64,000 nt of DNA. Origin: Rosa chinensis. Its lineage: Eukaryota > Streptophyta > Magnoliopsida > Rosales > Rosaceae. Under the pieces are notes generated by a model, which saw nothing but the letters and a program-made list of their open reading frames with translations, had not been told where the DNA came from and searched no databases. This document shows, piece by piece, positions 55,405-64,000 of the stretch (its first letter is position 1; each line of letters opens with the position of its first letter). Made by a program: the position numbers and the translations under genes. Location of the stretch: assembly GCF_002994745.2 (NCBI RefSeq), contig NC_037090.1:4523501-4587500 (forward strand), given 5' to 3'.

Positions 55405-56698
55405 CGTTCCTTGTGCATTAAGTTGAGTAACGGTTATTATAGAATATTGTTTCATGTTCTACATGTCCTGCCTATGCACATTGACATTTTTTATATCAGA
55501 TTTTCTCGAATGTTCAGAATATTTGTACCCTATTCTTCTAACTCATGATTCCCATTTTACATGGTTTTCTTTTGTGTAAAATGATGTTGGAGCTTGGAAG
55601 AGCCATGTTTCTCAAGAAGAATGAGATACAAGCCTCTCTTACCATTGCAGAAACACTTTCATTACATTAAGTTGAATGAGTTTGTGTTCGTGTTCCTGAA
55701 GATGCTATCTAAAACATATAGGGAGCCATTTTCAATTATTTTGAACAGCCAGGACTCATTTCAATTTAGGATTCCTACATTGTTGCCCTGGAAGAACAAC
55801 TTTAAATGTGATTTCTCCTGAATCACTTTCATGGTCTTGTATCTCAAGCACCAAAGTATATACTTTATTTTCACAATTTCTAGATTGGTTAGAGTCGAGA
55901 GAGACGACAGAGTGTTGTTCATTACAACTTTGTTTTAGGGAAGAGATTACCAAGTTGCTTGATTTCCCTTCAGGATGCTGGTGTCCTTGCAATTCCTACA
56001 GTTCCAGGGCCTCCACCAAAACTACAAATGGATCCTGCTACACTTGAAACATTTCGCGCCAGGGCTTTTAGCTTGTTGTCCATTGCCGGAGTATCTGGAT
56101 TCTGCAAGGTATGTTAGATTCCGATCCCCACCCTCTCTTATTGCCTGTGCATGAAGCAAGAGTGTACAAGACATTCCAATCTTCTCCTTTCCCAACTACA
56201 GCAAGTACATTCAAAAACCTTACAATTTCTCTGTGCACATTTACAGGTGAACATACCACTAGGCATGTACAAAGATCTACCTGTGTCGGTTTCCTTACTG
56301 GCAAAGCACGGCTCGGATGGATTCCTGCTGAGTCTTGTAGAGACTCTCTATGCCACTCTCAAAGAACAAGTTGAAAGCTTGAAATCGCATCCTTGTTTAT
56401 AATTCAACAAGAAGTTACTCATTTTTGTAAAAAAACCTATTGAAACCAGATAGCCTGATAGTCATGGTTCTTAGCTTGTTGCTTGTGGTTTCGAATATAA
56501 AATATTAAATAGTCGAATTTATACAATTAAATTCATATTCTAGTCGTAAAACATGATGTAACGATTGATGCACATCGTAGCGCACTAGCATCATCTGTGT
56601 TACTCATTGACAAGCAAATAATTTTAATTTTTCACATTTATCCAATTATTTTTACCGATTCTCGGTGGACTAATAGAGAGAGGGTAGTGGTGGGAGGA

Positions 56699-57336
56699 AT
56701 AATGGGGTTATTGCCCCTGAGAATGCTCGGTGGACTCCACCATCTCCAGGGGGATTGAAACTCAATTGTGATGCTTCTGTTACTGACAATGAGTCACAAA
56801 TTGGGGTGGGTGCGTTAATAAGAGGAGGCGATGGGGAGTTGGTGTTTGCTGTGGGGGAACGGTTGCATGGGCGTCTTCAGCCATGTGCAGCTGAGTTGCA
56901 GGCATTAATAATGGGACTGGAGGTAATGGTAGAGAATGGATGGAGGCCGGAAAAGGTTGAAACTGATTGCCTAGAGGCCGTTCAATTGGTAAATGGAAGT
57001 GACGATTGTTTGGCTCCGGAGGGAGTTTTGGTTGACAAGGTCAGGGTACTATTGGGTTCTGTCGGTACTTAAGGTATTTTTCATGTTCCCAGAAGTGTGA
57101 ATGGTGCTGCTCATGTGATTGCAAAGTCTGTAACCCGATTAAATGGGCGTGTTAGTTGGTTAGGGGTTGGGCCCTCTTGGCTCATGGATGTTGTCGTTGA
57201 TGATAGACCCATAACTCATGGTAGTAGTAGGGAAGTGAGTGGGGACTCTTTGTCCACTACTGGACACCGGTCGGTCATCCCTATATTTTGAAATCGTTTT
57301 CATTTAAATAAAGTTACTTATTCTCAAAAAAAAAAA
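56699..57336 (+). mobile_element. LINE remnant with RNase H-like domain, unit 2 copy
   Basis: Same relic as 12945-13587: the RNase H-like frame at 56755-57072 ends early by a frameshift, the C-terminal piece NGAAHVIAKSVTRLNGRVSW follows in another frame, and the A run ends at about 57336. The Harbinger element found next to it in unit 1 is absent. Confidence 0.65.
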
Positions 57337-57921
57337 TACGAATATTAAGGTGTCGAATTTATACGAGTAAGCCACCACAGCCGACTCATCTTAATTAGCA
57401 TTTTAGCAACGTTATTAACGATTGATACAAGCAGACATGTAGCATTGAGTACCACACTATAGGGTCACAATCACCTTACCAAAGCCCAGGTTACGCAGCG
57501 CGGTTGATCCACGCGCCACCGCCAGCCTGCCACTCTTGGCATTCCCGCACATTCTGGTACGCTCTATCTATCTTTTGGGCACATTCTGCTGCACTTTGTG
57601 TTGCATTCTCTGGTGCTCTTCTTGCTTACGCAGATTGTGTGAGTCTGGATTTCAGCCACCAAGGGTGGTTAGATTTTGGGCGAAAGCGAACTTGACTTGC
57701 TCAATAAATGAGCATTTGAAGGTGAAAAAATCATCCATATGGAAAGCCATCTGGAATTGACAACTCAGTCAGCACATATGGTAAGTTATTATGTGACCTG
57801 TCCTTGACGAATCTACCTTCACAATGTCACATTTCTTTTTGTTTTCCTAATCTTCTTGTCTAGGATTCTTGAGTTATATATATAGTTCTTGGAATGATTC
57901 AGGTAATAGTTTGCCATAGTG

Positions 57922-58090
57922 GGGGAGTATTCAGAGCACCGCCGTGCACTTGCACCAACACAAATAAATGGTTAGATTGCATTAAATACACTTTTTATTT
58001 ATTAAAAATAAAGTTGATAATAAATATCAATGGTTAAGATTATTTTATAAGGGTTGGGTCACTTGCACCGACGGTGCATAGAATAATTTC
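57922..58090. mobile_element. MITE-like segment, about 170 bp, unit 2 only
   Basis: The ends are partly complementary: GGGGAGTATTCAGAGCACCG at the left and, inverted, GGAAATTATTCTATGCACCG at the right (14 of 20 match). The inner part is AT-rich. It stands in place of about 187 different bases of unit 1 (18067-18253), so it is not a simple insertion, and I could not find a clear target duplication. Confidence 0.45.
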
Positions 58091-58394
58091 CAGTTAAATA
58101 AACTTGAATTTATAAATGTACGTTTAGCTAATTGTCAGCCGTCTCCTTGTAATTAGGTACAAATATTTACTCTTTAGGGATATAGTGCAATTAACCTCAA
58201 CCACATTGCTCCTAAAACTCTTCACCCTTCAGTACCGTTAGTATTATGAGAGTAGAGAGATAATGTCCATAGTATTATATATGTAGGCCCGCTAAGCTGA
58301 GACATTTTTGTTAATGGAAGTATAAAGATTTGATTGCACCACGTGCGGTAAGACGCCACTGTCTTAGTCGGATCCCTCAAGAGTCATAGTCTTC

Positions 58395-58602
58395 TAAAAG
58401 AATTATGATTGTGACTGAATTGGTTTTCTTTCTATTGATAATCACCAATATATACAGATATATAACCTTGATCAACAAGGAATTCTTATAATCTAGGGAT
58501 ACAGATAAAGTCATAATCCTCATGTACATGATTTTCTAAAGATACTAGAAATCTATTCTTAATTACATAATATTCTCAACTAATTACATAATATTCTCAA
58601 CA
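58395..58602 (-). repeat. 3' LTR of the RE1-like Copia, unit 2
   Basis: 208 bases including the 21-base tandem duplication at about 58561-58601. Confidence 0.88.
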
Positions 58603-58609
58603 CTCCCCC

Positions 58610-61600
58610 TCAAGTTGGAGAGTGGATGTCAAGAACTCCCAACTTGTGCAACAAATTCTTAAACCTTTCTTTGCCCAACACTTTTGTAAAAATATCTGCC
58701 AATTGCTGTAAGGTTCCAACGAACCTAGTGCGAACAGACCCATCAACTATCTTGTCACGAATGAAGTGACAGTCCATCTCAATGTGACAAGTTCTTTCAT
58801 GAAAAACTGGATTTGCAGCAATGTGTAAAGCTGCTTGATTATCACAATATAACATGGCAAGTTTGGCAATAGGTATGTGCAAATCAGCAAACAAGTTTTG
58901 CAACCAAGTAAGCTCACAACATGTACCTGCCATAGTTCTGTATTCAGCTTCAGCACTTGATAAAGATACTATTTTCTGCCTTTTGGTGCGCTATGAAATA
59001 AGAGATTTTCCCAGGAACACGCAATAGCCAGTGGTAGAACGGCGAGTAATGGGACAACCCGCCCAATCAGAATCACAAAAAGCTCTCAAACTTAAATCGT
59101 TTTCACTATGCAAAAGAAGACCTTGACCAGGACATGACTTTAAATACCTGACAACCCGAAGTGCTGCAGCCATATGATGTAAACGTGGCTCATGCAAAAA
59201 TCTGCTTAAAACATGAACTGAATAGGTAATGTCAGGTCTGGTGATGGTGAGATAAATGAGGCAGCCAACCAAACGCCTATATGCTGCCGGATCCTTAAGC
59301 AAGTCTCCCTTATTTGACAATTTTGTTTCTTCCATTGGAAACTCAACATGTTTGGCACCCAAAAAACTGGTATCCTTGATAATTTCCAATGCATACTTCC
59401 TTTGGGACAAATATATACCTTTTCCTGAACGAGCAATTTCAATCCCAAGGAAATACTTAAGATCACCCAAGTCTTTAATTCTAAAGCGGGTATGTAGAAA
59501 CTGTTTAAGAGCCTTAATAGAGTCCAGATCATTCCCAGTAATGAGAATATCATCAACATAAATCAACAATACTGTAAGGAATTACCAACCTTCTGAATGA
59601 AGAGAGAATAGTCAGCCTTTGATTGAGTGAATCCAGCAGAAAGTATCGCCTCAGTAAATTTAGCAAACCATTGTCGTGATGCCTGTTTCAAACCATACAA
59701 GGACTTGTTGAGGCGACAAACATAATTCTCCCCCTGTCGCCGAAGACCAGGAGAAGGTGACATGTACAACTCTTTATGGAGATCCCCATTAAGAAAGGCA
59801 TTATTAATGTCAAGTTGGTGAAGGGACCAAGCCTGACAGGCTGCAAGAGCAAGAACACAACGGACAATAATCATCTTGGCAATTGGGGAAAAGGTATCAT
59901 GGTAATCAATGCCTATAGCCTGTGTAAAACCCTTGGCCACCAGACAAGCTTTATAACGCTCAATAGAACCATCTGCCTGACGTTTAATCCGGTATACCCA
60001 CCTACATGCAATAGGACGTTTGCCAGGAGGAAGAGGAACAAGAGTCCAAGTATTATTGGCAACAAGAGCGGCAAGCTCAGCATCCATGGCGGTTTTCCAT
60101 TTAGGATCAGAAGCAGCTTGAGCATAAGAGGTAGACTCCTCATCCCTACTAATAGCAGCAACATAGGATCGGTGCAGCGGTGAATAACGCTGATAGGAGA
60201 TGAAATTGCATAGAGGATAGCATGTACCTTTGAGAGGATTCGGCAGAGGAGATGACAAAGGGTGTGGAGGCAAAATCACTTGCGAGCAGACGTAGTCCTT
60301 GAGACGGACATTAGGAACATGTGGGCGTTGTGAGCGTCGCGGAGCAAGGATAGGATCGTGGTCGGCCAAAGGAGGAGGTTCAATGGCAGGTTGGTCGAGA
60401 GGAACAACAGGTTGGTCAATAGGGTGGAGGACAGTAGTATCTGTGTCAAACAAAAGAGGAGAGGAAGGAGGGGAGCTGGAGGATTGTAACGAGGTATCAA
60501 TCCTGGGCGGGGATTGCGACGAGGTATCAATCTTGGATTGGGATTGCAATGAGATATCAATCCTGGGCGACGCAGGTTCTAGAGCTGGAGGTGGTGGAGG
60601 TGGTAGGTGTGAGGTGGTGCTATCAAGGATAGGAACAGGAAGTGAGAAGGAAGGAGGAGAAGATGACGAAATCCCTTGAGAAGAGGATTGAAAATGGAAA
60701 GTATCCTCCAAAAAAATAACATCACGATTTGTAAAAATCTTTTTGGTTTCAAGATTGTATAACTTATATGCTTTCTGACCAATCAGATACCCAAGGAAAA
60801 TGCATTTATGAGCACGTGGAGAAAATTTTGAGGAAGGAGTGACAGAAATGGCAAAAGTGATATAGCCAAAAACACGCATTCGAGAATAATCATGAGGTGT
60901 ATGATAAAGTACCTCAAAAGGAGTTTTCTGGTGAAGTAAAAGAGTGGGCAGCCTATTAATGGTGTAGGCAGCGGTGAGAAGACATTCACCCCAAAATTGA
61001 AGAAGCAAATGAGATTGAAAACGAAGAGCTCGAGCAACTTCTAGGAGGTGTCGGTGCTTGCGCTCAACAACACCATTTTGTTGAGGTGTGTAAACGCAAG
61101 AATGCTGAAAAATGACTCCTTGATCTTGAAAGAAGTTGCGTAAAGAAAGGAATTCAGCACCATTATCAGAACAAAATTGCTGAACATGGGTATTAAATTG
61201 AGTTTTAACATAGGCAAAAAAATGTCGAAGTAAACGCTGCGTCTCACTTTTGTGATGCATGAGATCACCCATGTAAAACGAGAAAAATCATCCACTATAG
61301 TAAAAAAATAATGAGCACCATTAAGAGAAGGCGTCTTATGACGTCCCCAAATATCACAATGAATAAGGGAAAAACATCGAGAAGTTTTTATTGAACTAGA
61401 AGGAAAAGGTTGGCGGGTGTGTTTAGCTAAAGGACAAACAGTACATTTATGACTAGAATCAAAATCAAAAGAAAGAGAATTCTTGGCTAGAAATTGTAAA
61501 CAAGCAGGAGAAGGGTGTCCCAAGCGGCGATGCCAGAGATCAGATGGTATGGTGATGTGACCGACAAAGGGATGTGTGGTAGGAATGGAGGAAGACAACG

Positions 61601-63050
61601 CCACAAGATAGTATAAATTTCCACATCGCTTACCCACACCAATCATCATCCTCGTAGCCAAATCTTGCAAAATACACTAAGAAGGGAAAAAGGTTACTAT
61701 AGTGCGTCCAACAGACATCAAATTGACATCGAATGAGGGAACACAAAGCACATCCCGCAAAACTGCATTATTAATAGTAATTGACCCTTTCATAGTGATG
61801 TTTGCCTTGGCTCCACTAGGCAAAGAAACAGAAGGAAAAGACGCATTCTTGTGGCTAGTAAAAAGATGTGGTGCATTAATAATGTGGTGAGTTGCTCCAC
61901 TATCGATTATCCATCGATTAGGATCCACCATAGACAAACCTGAAGCAAACTCTGTAGCAGAAGCGGCATTAGCCTGAGGAGTTGGTGGCTTCGGATTCAA
62001 TGCAGCAATAACCTGAGTGTATTGATCTTCAGTCAAGTTGAGAAGTGTCACTTGCAGCTCCTTAAATGAAGGTGTGCAATCAACATGTTTAGCAGAGGCA
62101 TCATTGTGTGGTGGAGGTCGATTTCCTTGTTGTGGATTGCGTTTATAGAGCCGATGACCAGGTGGAAAGCCATGTTTCCTATGACAAGTCTCCTCAGTAT
62201 GATAAAATTTGTTACAATAGGTGCATTGAATTGGAGTGCGATTGCGAGAACTGCTGCCTTGATTGCCAAGATTGTAACGAGGTATCAATCCTGGCCTGGG
62301 ATTGTTACGAATGGCCATTGCTGCTGCATTGGATGGAGCAAGGGCAGCAACACCAAGTTCTCGCTGCTTCTCTTCCTGAGTTACTGAAGCATAGGCCTGT
62401 CTCACAGAAAGTAATGGATTCATTAGCAAAATTTGACCACGAGTACCTGCATACGATTCATTCAAGCCCATAAAGAATTGCATGAGTTTGGTGCGGTCAT
62501 TATATGCCCCACAAGTATAATTCTCCATTGTATTGTATGAGGCAAGTTCATCCCAAAGTGCTTTCAACTTGGTATAATAAGCAGCGATTGATAATTGGCC
62601 TTGTTCAATCTTGTAGATGTCTCTTTGAACTTGGAAGAAACGTGGGGCGTTTCCCAAGGCGAAGCGTTCCCTGAAGTCTTCCCAAATTGCATGAGGTGTT
62701 GTGCAGGAGAGGACCGAATCAGCAAGGTTTGGTTCAAGAGAATTGAGAATCCAGGACAAGACCATGTTGTTGCATCGCTGCCATAGAGCATGCTCCTCTG
62801 GTTTCTTGATTGCAGATGGTTCTTTGATTGCACCAGTGATGAATCCGGTCTTATTCTTTGCACTTAAGGAGATCCTCATGGTGCGACACCATGAGTTGTA
62901 ATTGTCTCCTGTCAATTTCTTAGAGAGAAGGATGAGACCGGGATGGTCTGAATGATGGAGGAATAGCGGATTTGCAGATTCATCAGAAGAGGTGCCGCTG
63001 GTGCCGCTGCCACCATTGGGAGTTTCAGAAAAGATATCGTCTCCAGCCAT
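58610..63050 (-). pseudogene. Decayed gag-pol of the RE1-like Copia, unit 2
   Basis: Gag, zinc knuckle and protease form one frame of 457 codons (63050-61677) from MAGDDIFSETPNGG to the DSGATHHI protease box and beyond. It ends in a stop, and about 18 bases near 61690 are missing relative to unit 1. Integrase (61670-61041) and the integrase end to RT (61272-59563, 569 codons, with PQQNGVVERKHRHLLEVAR and [11 protein letters not shown]) overlap in different frames. RT box YVDDILITGND and RNase H CDSDWAGC follow (59569-58991), then the last RNase H piece (58933-58610). About four frame breaks leave it inactive, but less damaged than the unit 1 copy. Confidence 0.85.
60483..60572 (-). repeat. 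30-bp in-frame minisatellite in the integrase-RT linker, three units
   Basis: Counterpart of 20590-20712 with one unit fewer. Read on the minus strand it codes PRIDTSLQSQ, KIDTSSQSPP and PRIDTSLQSS-like peptides. Confidence 0.75.
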
Positions 63051-63139
63051 GAAGAGTTAGGGAAAACGTAGAAGGATAAAGGCTGCAAAAGAATTTTGCA
63101 GAAGAAAGAAGAGTCAGGACGTTGCCTGCTCTGATACCA

Positions 63140-63347
63140 TAAAAGAATTATGATTGTGACTGAATTGGTTTCCCTTCTATTGATAATCACTAATATATAC
63201 AGATATACAACCTTGATTAACAAGGAATTCCTATAATCTAGGGATACAGATAAAGTCATAATCCTCCTGTACATGATTTCCTAAAGATACAAGAAATCTA
63301 TTCTTAATTACATAATATTCTCAACTAATTACATAATATTCTCAACA
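63140..63347 (-). repeat. 5' LTR of the RE1-like Copia, unit 2
   Basis: 208 bases including the same 21-base tandem duplication at about 63306-63346. Confidence 0.88.
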
Positions 63348-64000
63348 TCTTCTTGTTCTACTGAGATGCCTGGCTCTCCTTCTCTTCTTCTATTATTTTG
63401 CTATGGGTTGTTACTTTGGGTGTAAATACTGATTCCAAGTCTGATCCTTTTCCTAATACAAGTATACTATTGGTTAAAATTCGTGATGATTAGGTCGTTG
63501 TTGCTAAAGGCTGCACTTTTTTGGACATTGTTTAGATAAAGTACAAGTAGGATGAGAGGAGTAGAGTAAAGTATATCACTATAGGAGTCATGGAATTTCT
63601 CATACTAAACTGATCATGTCTAATGTAGAACTATTGAATCATTAAAGTTAAGATGATGCAGATTGGGACTGGAGTAATTTAAGAAGTATTGGAATATGCA
63701 CAATACTTTTTTGTATGAGGGAACACCATCTAATTAATCATGGAATAGAGACCAGTTGATGAATAAAGGAATAGGCGAAAAGATGTTATCATCTGTTGAG
63801 ATATCTTTTGAGATATTTAGCTTCCTTATCTGTCTGGACTTTGTTCCTGAAAGAGGGAATATGATCAAGTTTAGATCAGGCAGTTTGACACGCCTCAAAT
63901 CAAACATGCCACTCAAAATGCTCATTACTAACACAAAAGTTGGAAGGAACACAGAGGCCTTAGTTGCTGGTGTTACAGAGAGGACATTAAGGCATCCAGA

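Larger units (their letters stand above)
45958..56402 (+). pseudogene. AMI1: AMI1 duplicate without exons 1-4, interrupted by a Copia element
   Basis: Exon equivalents are 45958-46144 (exon 5), 46379-46526 (6), 46622-46790 (7), 55974-56108 (8) and 56247-56402 (9). Exons 1-4, which carry the catalytic lysine and both serines, are absent; similarity to unit 1 starts in intron 4 at about 45894. Exon 5 has a 4-base repeat insertion (CTAG doubled near 45967) that shifts the frame and brings in a stop. Exons 6-9 have the right lengths and splice sites. A Sirevirus-like Copia sits in intron 7. No amidase activity is possible; at most a transcript could exist. Confidence 0.92.
58395..63347 (-). mobile_element. 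RE1-like Copia LTR retrotransposon, unit 2 copy
   Basis: The same insertion as 18527-23423, with the same flanks and TCTTC target (58390-58394, 63348-63352). LTRs are 208 bases, 21 longer than in unit 1, because both carry a tandem copy of TAATTACATAATATTCTCAA plus one base. The primer site complement is at 63128-63139 and the purine tract complement near 58603. This copy has longer open frames than the unit 1 copy. Confidence 0.93.
57490..64000 (+). pseudogene. Mevalonate kinase pseudogene, unit 2, runs off the window
   Basis: Relic 1 at about 57490-57780 has the same in-frame TGA and two-base insertion as unit 1 (17640-17930). Relic 2 starts at 63856 with GNMIKFRSGSLTRLKSNMPL and continues past the window end. 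The intron contains the RE1-like Copia but not the solo LTR. Shared lesions show that it was already broken when the unit was duplicated. Confidence 0.85.

Noticed and set aside
18527..63347. The two RE1-like Copia elements as independent insertions
   Set aside because: Both have the same flanks, the same TCTTC target and the same distribution of left/right LTR differences, so they are copies of one insertion duplicated with the locus.
1..64000. CRISPR arrays, tRNA or rRNA genes, bacterial operon signals
   Set aside because: Repeats present are minisatellites and transposon ends without spacer structure. No cloverleaf with tRNA box A/B was seen; the TGGTATCAGAGC strings are retroelement primer sites. 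The genome is a plant's.

Overview
This window is plant nuclear DNA. It is AT-rich and contains spliced genes with GT-AG introns, an indole-3-acetamide amidase (AMI1-type), an F-box protein, a mevalonate kinase relic, and many plant transposons: Copia LTR elements, PIF/Harbinger, hAT, a MULE-like gene-capturing element and LINE remnants. A eudicot is likely. Rosaceae is a guess from general resemblance, not something the sequence proves.

The main structure is a direct tandem duplication with a period of about 31.5 kb. Unit 1 runs from about base 187 to 31.6 kb. Unit 2 runs from 31650 past the end of the window. Unit 1, in order: an ankyrin/UIM-like/RING gene (2952-5515, minus) with a gene-capturing TIR element in its upstream flank (6026-7345); retroelement-like sequence; an intact nine-exon AMI1 gene (9287-12648, plus); a LINE RNase H relic; a two-ORF Harbinger element (13601-17495); a mevalonate kinase pseudogene (17640-28025) with a RE1-like Copia element, a solo LTR and a hAT element in its introns; and an intronless F-box gene (29072-30274, minus). 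Unit 2 repeats the order: the ankyrin/UIM/RING gene (41409-43972), with a decayed Copia element (33593-40645) in its 3' flank; an AMI1 copy that has lost exons 1-4 and carries a large young Sirevirus-like Copia (46898-55404) in intron 7; the LINE relic; and the kinase pseudogene with the same RE1-like Copia.

Because each unit is the control for the other, insertions can be read as filled versus empty sites. The MULE-like element, the Harbinger element and the solo LTR are in unit 1 only. The two large Copia elements and a MITE-like insertion are in unit 2 only. The RE1-like Copia is in both, so it predates the duplication. Divergence between units is patchy: some stretches are almost identical and others differ by several percent, including a sharp step inside the RING gene.

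Probably functional host genes are both ankyrin/UIM/RING copies (ubiquitin ligase type), the unit 1 AMI1 (auxin precursor or amide hydrolysis) and the F-box gene (SCF-type adaptor). No RNA genes or CRISPR arrays were seen. Exon coordinates were joined by hand from splice consensus and reading frame. Percent differences were counted by eye.
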